Assembly: GCF_014356525.2 (NCBI RefSeq)
Contig: NC_052508.1
Coordinates: 46,045,858-46,109,857, forward strand
DNA from: Nilaparvata lugens
Lineage: Eukaryota > Arthropoda > Insecta > Hemiptera > Delphacidae
Reading direction: 5' to 3'
Length of the DNA: 64,000 nucleotides
Below, piece after piece: positions 20,701-32,700 of the stretch. A program made the position numbers and the translations under genes. A model generated the notes under the pieces. It was not told where the DNA came from. It saw nothing but the letters and a program-made list of their open reading frames with translations, and did no database searches. How positions within the stretch are numbered: the first letter of the stretch is position 1; each line of letters begins with the position of its first letter.

Positions 20701-23700
20701 GAGTCTTCTTCAGAAGCAATGGGAGCTCTAAAGAATACACTCGCTGACCTCAAGATTTCTTTTCTCAGACCAACAATAAGTTTCTTCTCCCCAAGTGGTT
20801 TGAGTAGATGAGTGCCTCCAATCAATGCTTAGTAGCATTGTTGATGCTAGATATGATCAAGGCACCTTTCGCCATGTAGGTGCCTGCAAATGATGGAGTG
20901 CAGCCATCCTCAAGGGGTGGAAGCTCATCTGTAATGGCTACTTGAATGACTTCTCCTTGCTCTGCCAAAAGCTCAGCCTAAGGATAGCCTTCCAAGACAA
21001 TGGCCATTTTGGTGGCAGAAGTGTCACTGTAAGAGGCTCCTTCACTGGAAGTCCCTAGATTCAGGGTTCGTTCCCCGTGACCTGCATGAGTTCCATTCCT
21101 GACCTTTTTTGTAGGTCTTTCCACTGCGGGAGGGGTCACCAAATCACCTCTAGGGCACTTGGCCATGATAGACCCAGCCTCATGACACCAAGTTTGTGCC
21201 TGGAGTTCCACCCATCTCTGGTCTCTTAGGTTTTTTCTTTTTGCCCCTTTAGAAACTTTGCAGGGTCATAAGCCTCACACCTCTCAAGAAGTTCTGCCTG
21301 AATGATTGCCCTTCTTTGAGCATTGGTGAGGTTTGGTCTCTTCACCCACAAACTGCTCAGTTGCTGTCTTGAATTTGTGAGGGTTCTTGCTTTTCTGGAC
21401 TCCTGAGGAGCTCATCCTCCTCCTTCAATTTGGGTGGTGTGATAGAGCTTACATCATCCATATTGTAATCGGTAGAAGCCTTCTCAGTGTTAGCCTCTAC
21501 ATAAGAGTGCAACAAAACCTCCTGTGTACCTGAAGCATTCATTTCAGATTGAGGAATCTGCCCTGATGGGGCAGATCCTGATGGGTTTGAGGACGAGGCA
21601 ACTTCAAGAGTTGCCTCAGGGTCTGGTTTTGGCTTGTTTGTTTATTCTTCATCTATGTGGTTCCCACGAGCAGCTACGGAAGTACAGTCGACCCAGACAG
21701 AGCCCCACATGTCCAGGCCCATGTACTACAGGAGGGCGCCTGGTATCCTGCAGGCACCGTTAGAAACACCATATAAGGAAGGCCTTGTGCCATTCCTTAG
21801 GCTTAGGTTGGCCTAAAAGAAGTAAGAAAGAGAGAAAAATGGTCAAGGAAGGCCGACAGATGGAAAAGAATAGGACACAGCTAACCAATAGAAATAGTGC
21901 CATTCTAGAAATGAAAAGTTCCAAAGCATATTAAGAAGAAGAAGAAGAAGAAGGGCTTTGGAAAGGGGGCCCCTTTTAGTCGCCTCCTACGACAAGCAGG
22001 GATACTGTAGGTGAATTCTGGTTTCAACAGATTCTTGAGTCCGATGTTCGTCTCAAAGCTCCCCCAGCCAACAGGGGTCTTTCATGATCCAACTAAAAAG
22101 TTATGTTTTATCATGTAAATATTTTTCAAAGGTAGACGGTAGAAGGGTACTTGGGGGTCTAGTTTTTGCTTTTGATTGGAAATAGGCTCTTATTATTCTA
22201 AATAATACATATTGCTATAAAATTAATTTCGATCGAATATCGAATATAAAATTTGTTGTTGGTTATCCATCTTGTTTTGACAAGATTATTACAATGGTAT
22301 ACTCAATCGTGAGTTTCTGTTAGGCTTGAAAATGTGCAGTACCAGCACGAAACGGTCACCACACCAAAGGATGTGAGTGTTTTTTTTTTCATTTTAAAGT
22401 TATACAAAAATACGATTGTAAGAATATAAAATGATACTGTAGTAACTCAATTTAACGAGAGCAACAAGAGCTAGACAAACTGAGATTTAGATGAAGCGAG
22501 ACCTTCCCAGATTTTTGAACTGAAATAATTCGGAAGATATTATATAAAACATCAATGTCAAAGTATCGATAGTAGCCTATCGATATCGATAATCATTCTC
22601 AATTCTCAATTTCTAACCTACAACATAACAGAAATATAGAAACAGAAAACAAAAGCATATAACCTGAAATCAGTGAAAAACGTTCATACTGATTTACGGA
22701 TCCTATTATAATGCTATATTAATTTAATCTCTAATTTGAACACAATGTGCAGCTCAAATACTTATTTGGAGTTATCCTCCAATCCTCTTAGGTTTGAAGC
22801 AGTCAGTAAAGCTCGTTTGAATAATGTTTTCTATGATGATTCGAACAGTCAGGTCAGTTTCACTGATTTTTTTGTTATTCAATTCTAGATTTGTAATTCA
22901 TTGAATGATTCACTTTTTCCTACACTTATAACCTTTTTGTGCTAGGTTTATTAGGCTATGTAGAAACAAAACAATAATTTATACGGTAACAATATTCACA
23001 TACAATACCGTATAGACTATTGCCAAGAATCCAGTCTTGATATTCTAATAAAAATTAATGAACAAAAATTTTAGAGAGAAAACAGTAGTACCTATATCAC
23101 ACAGAAATAACAAAATAAAGTGCTTTATTCACATATACTTTCTGTCATTCCATTTTCTTGTTCGGGTACCAGCCCGAACAGGTAGCTCTTTTTAACATAA
23201 GGCTACGACATTAAAGCTCAAGACTTTCCATCATACAAAATAAAATTATCATTTAATATCATTTTTTGAAATAAAATAGTGTATTGTTTTAATGAAACTA
23301 TAGGCTGTATTCTATTCTATTTTGTTACGGTACCGTAGGCCTACTTGTTTTATGTAGTTGATGTTGCACTTTGTAATGAAATAATCTTTGATTGCAGGTA
23401 TTTACTGTTTTGACTGGAGAAGTAACTGATGTGGTTGTCAAGTCCGTAAATTGTGAGTCTTCGAGATCTTTTCGTATTGAGGACAAAGGCCCAGTGGTAT
23501 CAATAAAATTTAGTCCTGATGACAAGATATTAGCTGTTCAAAGGAACAATGTATCTGTGGTGAGTAATCTCTATGATAACATTCTTGTGGTCCAGACACT
23601 GTGTTTCCACGTAAATATTCAAGAAACACTTCATATTTATGAAATATTTTACTATGATATAAGGATTGCATTTCATCATGAAAAGTTAGTGTTTTTGAAT

Positions 23701-26700
23701 ATTTGCTTAGAAATAGTGTCTAGACTACAACAGAGATCGTATAGGATGGAATGGAAACAACAAATCTTTATGAATTATTATTTTTATTCATCTATGTAGG
23801 GTGGAAAGAAAGATTCATGAACAGAGAAGAATGGAGGCGTGTTGTGAAGGAGACCTAGGGCTGTAGCGCCGGATAAAGAAAGAAAGAAAGAATTATAGTT
23901 TTAGCTCTTTCTTTTTTCTGACTTTTTCTAACTTATAACCTTGCCTTACAGTGTTCTTTATGGAGTAGGCCTAGTAACAATAATATTTTTAATGAAAATG
24001 CATTCTTTTCTATGTTCTATGTTTTTCTTGACTTTTGCATTCTTCTTCGATGGCAATAAAGCCCAAATAGAGCCCTGGTCTCCTCAATTCTACGCCTCCA
24101 TTCATCACGATCTCCCACCTTCATTCTCCGATTTCTAAAAGTAGATTTGCTGCATCCTTGGAAATACCATCCACCAATAACATCCAAATGTCAGTCTTGG
24201 CTTGCCCACCAGTCTTTTGCCTCCTGGCTGTCCCACGTGTATTTTCCTGTGAGCACGAATGTCTGGCATCCGCTCCACATGCCTTGCCTATCTTAAACGT
24301 TTTTGTCTAACATATATGGACAGGAGTGGCTCATTATATTATTAGTTGCAGCTAATTCATTGTTATTTCTTATTCGCCAGACACCCTCATCACACACAGG
24401 TCCATTTATTCTAAGCAACAGTTTCCTTTCCCAGCAGTCTAGAATCCCTGCAGCCTAACATGTTAATATCCACTCTTCACTCCCATACGTGACCACTGTA
24501 CGTATTATACAATTATGTAATCTGGCCTCTAAATTTCTATGGACACTTCTTGACTTGAATAACTGCAGCATAGAAAACAATGTTTTATTCCCTATATTTA
24601 GCCGCTTTTGTATGTCATCATCTCACCACTGCCAGCTGCTATGTTACGGTAACTCCCAGTTAGGTGAAGTCATTCACTTTCTCAAAGCTGTACTCATCCA
24701 CTGATAGGTCTTGCTTTCTTTTGTTATTATAACGTCTGCTTTGATGCATGAACTTGGTCTTATCCCAATTTACTTTTAGACCAATCTCATTAGCTGCATT
24801 TTCCAAGTTTTCAAACATTTCTTATTTCATACTTCTCTCCTTATTCATGACCAGATAACTGATTGACTGTGTCAGAAAGTGGACCTGACTTTGTCCTTGT
24901 CGTAGAGTTGACATATAAACTATGTCAATAATAATTTTACACTTATTTACGTTTGTCAACTCAGTCAAACATATAAAAATATAAAACAATTAAGAATAGT
25001 AATATTTCAACTTTTCAGGATGGCCTTGCCTGTAGGCATCACATTAATTATCACTCGACGTTAGCTGATGTTTTTAGAGCTAGGTCCAGGTCATCTTCAT
25101 ACCCTAAAATCTGTTGGGTATTTTGTTTATTAATGTACCACTTGTGTCTGCCAACACCCTCTAATCACTCTTTCCAATGCCAGGTTGAAGAGCACTGGTG
25201 CCAGGCCGTCTCCTTGTTTCAGTCTTTGGTCCACCCAAAACTTATCTGTCATTTATCTATCCATCTTCACCTGACAGGTGGTCTTCATCAATGTTGCTCT
25301 GACAAGTCGTACAAGCTTTGAATTAGTTATTGCTAAAATATTTTATTTCTTTGCTTGATTTCCTATGTCTTATCAATGGTCCTTAGTCATAATTAGAATT
25401 CAATGTGATCAAACCCTAGTTTATCCTAATTTTAAAGCTTTATATTATAATAAATTCTATTTATTTTCCTTGATTATGACATTTATAGTCACCAATCAAG
25501 ATAAGTTAAGATTCGTGCGTCTGCTACTCTCGTTGTAAGGGTGACCACTTGAAGAGCCGTCTCCTACAAATAGTATTTATAAATTTAAACTCGTTTACCG
25601 GTGTTTCTGAAAAACTCTATATATCTCTAAGTACATTAATCTTTCATCAACATCCGTCTCATTAATTGATGGTATCATAGTAGCCTACCTCTTGAAACCA
25701 AAAGCAAAGCTAAAAACGTTTTATGAGAAGGCAAAATAATGGTTCTAGGCCAACAGACTGTTGCTGAATAAAGGTACAACACAGGAGCTGATGTGCACTC
25801 TTAATGCTGCACCAGTTACTCTTTTGGGCTTCACTGCTGGTAGCAAGCTCAACTGGGAGCAGAATTTGAACAAGGTATGCTCAAAGCTCTCAAGTGCTTC
25901 TTAGAAAAATGAGAAACAAACTCAGCAATCAGCATCTCCATAACTCAGTTTTGAGCCACATCTAGTAAGTATGATATCCTGCTCTGGGGACATTCAGATC
26001 ATCTGAGGGACATATTGCTTCTACAATAGAGGCCTCTGCGAATAATGACGTACAGTGATTGTGATGTCCACTGTAAGCCTATCTCCCATAGCTCGGTACA
26101 ACAGTTTCAGAAATGTAATCACACAGTGGCTTATTGGAAAGGGTTATTACAGCTTGAGTGAGTCTCTAAACAACAACTTGAGTAACCTATCCCGCCTGCT
26201 TCTGCCAATCAAGTGGCATAAATTCGTATTGTATTTTCGACAATTATTAGTAAAGTATTGACTATTTAGTATTTATGCGTTTGTGTCGCGATCCATCCAG
26301 GGATGGCTGGACATTGATTTAAATATTGGAAATTTTTGAGGACAAGCCTGGACCTCATGTGGGCATCACCCTCAGCAAAATATTGATCATAAACGTAAAT
26401 TTGCATGAAAAAAGAGTAAGCTATTATTAAGGAAATATATTTTATTTCTAGGAATTCATCCATTTCTACAATGGGAAACAATCGCCAGAAAAGTCGCATA
26501 GCTGTAACATGAGAAAGGCTTCACTAATAGGATTTGTCTGGGTGGAAAATTATCAAATATTGTACATAACTGATAATGGCGTTGAACTTCATCAGGTTTG
26601 TGTAAATAACTTTAATTTAGAATCATGTCTCTTAACTCCTATAAGTTGTTGGTATTTATTGTTTCAGCAATTCTATTATATTAAGCGAGTAATTTCTGTA

Positions 26701-29700
26701 TATCTGTTTATATTTTTATCTGGTTATTATGTTCAACGGATCTCGAAAACGGCTCTAACGATTTTCACGAAATTTGGAACATAGTAGGTTTGTGATATAA
26801 AAATTTGTTTGCACTAGATCTCATTACTGGGAAAACTCGCTGAAGGACATGAAGAAGGATAACAATTATTCATCCTTGTAAAAACAGATGATAATTTCGT
26901 TGTCTGTCGAAACAGAAGATGCGTGTGTGGGAGAGAGACAGAATTATTTCCAGCTGTGTAATCAATCAGCAAGGAATATTATCTAGAAATTTTAATCGAA
27001 TTGATCAAAATAATCGGATTTGTTAACATGACATGATAATCATTCTAATCTAGAGTATACGATAATTTTCAAAGCTATTCATTATTTGACAATTTAAAGT
27101 GATTATTGAGTGGTATTTTGTTATTGAATTTGGTTTGTAAATAATCTAAATTAGAACTTTTTTGTTGTGGACTGAAAATTGAACCTGAATTCAAGCGTAT
27201 GGAACATAACCTACTTTCTGGACTATTTATAGTGTATAAATCAAAACTCGGGGAAGAAACAGTTTTGGGCTGTGCCTGTTAGTCCTTCCCCAATCATTTT
27301 TAAGAATTGTGTTCTGTTTATCAATAGTTTATAAATAAATAACGAGCGAAGCTCGGTGCCCTGATATTTCATTGTGATAAGCTAATTATCCTAAGGTGAA
27401 AAATTAATTAAAAATATCTTTCACTGTTTAATTATTGGCTTTTTATCAATATAATCTCATAATAATCTAATCTCATAGTTTGGCACTTGGCCAAACTTCA
27501 TTTTTTTCGTCCAGTAACTCATAAAGTCATGTTATAGTTGAATTATTGTAATCGTTCTAAGCGTTCAAATTAGAGAATGATCTACTTTTATTCATCAATG
27601 TTACCTACATGTACTTACCATTAAAATTGTTGAGAGAGAAAAACAGGAGACACCTAAACTCCTCCTCTGCTAAATTCGAATCAATAACGTCCAATATGCA
27701 AATAATTTATATAGTTTAAACTGTAGAATGCATTTCCATAAAAAATTTGAATTTTTTAGTTGGATGCTATTGAGAATAAAATGACGTTGAGCCTGGTGAA
27801 AACGCTGCAACTCAGTGTGAACTGGAGTGTCTTCTGTCCTGAAAACAAAGTGCTTTGTCTGTCATCCGGCACTCTAGGAACCACTCTTCAGCCTCTCCTT
27901 CTAGAAGCAAACACAATCAACAAACTCAAAAAAATTGAAGGTTTGAGACACAAAACAACTTAATTATAATGTAATAATGTGGTAAGATTTATGTGAATGG
28001 TCTGTTCCCCTCTGGAAAGGGAAGGTCCTGAGACTAGCGTCTTGAGTATGACCGGGGGTAATAAATTGTAGTCAGTATTACCGTAAAAGAAGCATACAGG
28101 AATGCATGCAAACATATCCTCTCTCTATGGTTATTGTTATTTCATGATATATTACCGTACTCCAATCACCAAGTAAATTCAACACAATAATATAACATTA
28201 TAAGTTGAATACCTTACGTAAGTGAATGCAAGTTTAGTCTTGGAGATTGTTGTAAAATTATAATACCGTTTTGTAAACTACTTCTTCATAGAACTAGCAA
28301 GAATAAGTGGAAATTTATTCTTCTCTCATTCATCAGAATTATCTTGTAATTTGCTTTTCCAGTGAAATGATGAATTAATGTTAAAAGTTGTAGAGGAAAC
28401 TTGAAATCATATCCAATTGGAAGAATAAGTCACCATTAAATGATAAGATCTTCAACATCTTCAAATTCAATAGAAGTTCTCAAGTCTGACTTATGTAAAC
28501 TTCACAGAGATTAATTGCATAACTTGATTCCTTTCCAATTAATGAATTATTCTTTCATAAATTGTAATGTTGAGGGATTATTATAATAATTCTGGTGATT
28601 TTGCAACAAGTGACATCGTCAAGTAATAACTCTTTGTCGACTCATGGTGGATGACATATCTATTGTGGTATTTTATCCTGTTTTTTTTTAATCCTGGTAA
28701 TATGCCATCCTTATTTTCTACAATAGTTTCTCCAGCTCTCAAGATAAGATATAGAGTCACTATAACCAACAGTGGAACCACTCCACTCCACTCCACTTGA
28801 CGAAGTCACTTGTTGCAAAAACACCAGAATTACTGTATTATAATATTCCCTCAACATTAAAATTTATGAAAGAATAATTCATTAATTGGAAAGGAATCAA
28901 GTTATGCAATCAATCTCTGTGAAGTTTACATAAGTCAGACTTGAGAACTTCTATTGAATTTGAAGATGTTGAAGATCTTATCATTTAATGGTGACTTATT
29001 CTTCCAATTGGATATGATTTCAAGTTTCCTCTACAATTTTATACTTTTTTGAATAGTGGTCCTTCCAAGCAGTAATGTTTAAAACTTTTCAAATTTGTAT
29101 TTATTACAATACACTCTTCAATAACTGGCACATAAACAATTGAATTGATAAAATAAAAGCGATTCTTTCTCTATGTTGTTTCATTAAATTGTTGTTCCAG
29201 TTGAGCTAAGTGTGATACCGAAACCTGCGAAATTGAGCTTGCTTGAGAGAGATGTTACTGTGTGTCAAATATATGGAAAACCGCGAGTTCTTGTGCTGGG
29301 TAGATCAGCCTCTGCAAACACCACTTCAGTTACTGTGTATACTATCTACAGGTACAGTTTTCAATTCGAAATACTTCAGTACTCACTTTTAACAACTCAC
29401 CTTTTTCCAATATAAATAAGGTTTTCATTTAAAAGCTTGAGAACATGTTGTGTACTCCACGAAAATTATTTCTGATTCAAATGGAAACCTTCAACAGCAT
29501 CTAGAAACCTTAACAATAAGACTAATAGAGACAAGGTGACTATTATAGCGTCATTATTCTTAATATAATAAAGGAAAGAACTGACTTAAGCACGTACGGG
29601 ATAAACAATTGAGGCGGAATACGGAAAAAGGACACATAGAGCAAAATTGTCTTTTCAGAAAATCGCAGTTAAGTTTTTAGTTTGGATAGATCAATGTATT

Positions 29701-32700
29701 TTATAATTGAATGAAAAATTCTGTTAGTACCAAATCGAAATTCAATATATTGATCTCATGTTGATTAAAAATGATTCATGATTATATTTCTAATTTATTC
29801 CAATATGTTTGAAAATTTGGTTATATGTACCCTTTTTCCAAAGAAAAATTTATTCTGTACAAATTTGGGTTTGATAAACTAGAAAACACATGTTATTCAA
29901 CGCTAATTTCTTTATTTCTCTTGAATTAAAAAGTTATATACATATAAAAAAGTTTTCGATCATTTTATTATAATAGGGTCTTGAATTAAAAAGTTATATA
30001 CATATAAAAAAGTTTTCGATCATTTTATTATAATAGGGGTAGGGCATCACTTGTGGTTGAATGTCAGGAACAGGACCATTCAAGAATTTGAATGTTTTGA
30101 AATTCACATTATTGAAGTTTTCAGAGCACAGCAAAGAACCATTTTGTTTTATCTTCATGATAAAATAGTTCATGATAGTGAACTTATTTGACTTTGATGG
30201 AGGTTTGGACATAAACATAGGAAGCAATAGTCTCACTGACCACCAAATCCCTCCTTGACATAGCTGTTTATAAACAGTTGTACCAACATCAGTTTTCAAG
30301 ATTTTTGTTCGAGATTTTCAGGTTATATGCAGAAAAAGATGGCCGTTCTAATAAAGCAATCTCCGGAAAAAGGGCATATAGCTCTATGTGCCCTTTTCCG
30401 TATACCGCCTCAATTCAGGAATGACGCATCATCACGTCCGAACTACTCAACTGATTAACTTGAAATTTTGCATATAGATTAATAATTCAACGAGAATGGT
30501 CATAGGTCTATTTTAACTCTTCAAGATTTCAGTAGGTAAACTTTTAAGTTTGTCAAGCTTTTAATTCGACCCTTGCGGAGCACTGGTTAGCTGCCAGTGT
30601 TATTAATGAATAAAATAGTAAAAAATAATTTTGGGTTCGATTTGCAATTTGAGCTCTGATTTAGCCAGGCTATCGATACAATATGATATTGTAATAGTAA
30701 TACTAACTTGTATATACTTTGGTAATTCTTTTTTCTGATGATGCCCACATGGTTTATTACTTTTGCGTTGGTTATGATGCGAGGCAAAAAAAAAATCAAA
30801 TGCCAGACAGGATGGGAATTGAACCTACGGCCAATAGCAACGATAGCAGACTGAAATTTGTGATGTTCGACACCACTTTCCTAAGGCCGTTCACCAATAC
30901 ATTAATCAAGAATTCAAATTGGATTTGAATGGAATGTGAAGCGATTTTTATGTTTCTAGTGTGAAACATCGAAATGTGACTATGAATATATTGTTAATTT
31001 TTATTGCAGTGCTGTGTCTGTAAAGAAGACTCACGTTCTTGAATTGAATAATGGCGGTCGACTTGCCATCAACATCTATGATAATTTAATTCTGATCCAC
31101 TATCAAGTTTCTAAGGTGAGCTTCTAGACAACTGGTAAATTTTACTGCTTATTTTATTGTTGAAATAATCTTATTATTTAGTAGCTGTAACTGCAAACTC
31201 TCCCTTTTGGTCTTCATTATGGGCTGTCTATACAACATAAGTTGAAACCAAATATGAAATGGCGGAATAAATCAAGATATCAATTTAATTACAATTTTAC
31301 TTGTAAATTGCAATTTGATTTCATTTTGTTTTTCATTGTGTGCGTTCTGTGGACAGTAAATTGTTCCAGTTACAATCGTAAATTGTTCCATCACGTGAAT
31401 AGTACAAAATGTTCCCATGGAACGCCATTTCAAAATCGTTGGTTCAAGCTTTTGGCGCGCACTTATGAAGTTGATTTACACCAAAATGTGTCTTTCACTA
31501 GCTGCGTGAATGAAGAAAGGGTGTTTTACAAACTTACCGTCTAGAAAAGTGTGCATTTCTTTCATTCCATTACTCTCAAATTATCATTAAAATGGTTGAG
31601 AGACAAAAACAGGAGACACCTAAACTCCTCCTCTGCTAAATTCGAATCAATAACGTCCAATATGCAAATAATTTATATAGTTTAAACTGTAGAATGCATT
31701 TCCATAAAAATTTGAATTTTTTAGTTGGATGCTATTGAGAATAAAATGACGTTGAGCCTGGTGAAAACGCTGCAACTCAGTGTGAACTGGAGTGTCTTCT
31801 GTCCTGAAAACAAAGTGCTTTGTCTGTCATCCGGCACTCTAGGAACCACTCTTCAGCCTCTCCTTCTAGAAGCAAACACAATCAACAAACTCAAAAAAAT
31901 TGAAGGTTTGAGACACAAAACAACTTAATTATAATGTAATAATGTGGTAAGATTTATGTGAATGGTCTGTTCCCCTCTGGAAAGGGAAGGTCCTGAGACT
32001 AGCGTCTTGAGTATGACCGGGGGTAATAAATTGTAGTCAGTATTACCGTAAAAGAAGCATACAGGAATGCATGCAAACATATCCTCTCTCTATGGTTATT
32101 GTTATTTCATGATATATTACCGTACTCCAATCACCAAGTAAATTCAACACAATAATATAACATTATAAGTTGAATACCTTACGTAAGTGAATGCAAGTTT
32201 AGTCTTGGAGATTGTTGTAAAATTATAATACAGTTTTGTAAACTACTTCTTCATAGAACTAGCAAGAATAAGTGGAAATTTATTCTTCTCTCATTCATCA
32301 GAATTATCTTGTAATTTGCTTTTCCAGTGAAATGATGAATTAATGTTAAAAGTTGTAGAGGAAACTTGAAATCATATCCAATTGGAAGAATAAGTCACCA
32401 TTAAATGATAAGATCTTCAACATCTTCAAATTCAATAGAAGTTCTCAAGTCTGACTTATGTAAACTTCACAGAGATTAATTGCATAACTTGATTCCTTCC
32501 CAATTAATGAATTATTCTTTCATAAATTGTAATGTTGAGGGATTATTATAATAATTCTGGTGATTTTGCAACAAGTGACATCGTCAAGTAATAACTCTTT
32601 GTCGACTCATGGTGGATGACATATCTATTGTGGTATTTTATCCTGTTTTTTTTAATCCTGGTAATATGCCATCCTTATTTTCTACAATAGTTTCTCCAGC

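Larger units (their letters stand above)
20397..23065. repeat. Tandem duplication unit C, copy 2
   Basis: Second copy of unit C, flanked on both sides by a 121-bp direct repeat (20276-20396 and 23151-23272). Confidence 0.95.
27617..31582. repeat. Tandem duplication unit D, copy 1
   Basis: 3.97 kb holding RMC1 exons 4-6 and their introns, followed immediately by a second copy with no spacer. Copy-specific differences include a 60-bp internal tandem duplication (29920-30038) present only here. Confidence 0.95.

Noticed and set aside
30780..30900. Functional tRNA gene on the minus strand
   Set aside because: B box is good but box A and the acceptor stem are degenerate; the repeat context fits a SINE.
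31242..31544. 100-codon plus frame with a hydrophobic segment (also 35283-35519)
   Set aside because: Lies in RMC1 intron 6 and the reading differs in the N-terminal part between the two copies through an indel; no family recognised.
27760..31928. Two paralogous small genes (67 codons each, apparently starting MDAIENKMTL)
   Set aside because: They are RMC1 exon 4 in two copies. The first codon is TTG directly after a splice acceptor, and the real exon ends at a donor before the apparent C-terminus.
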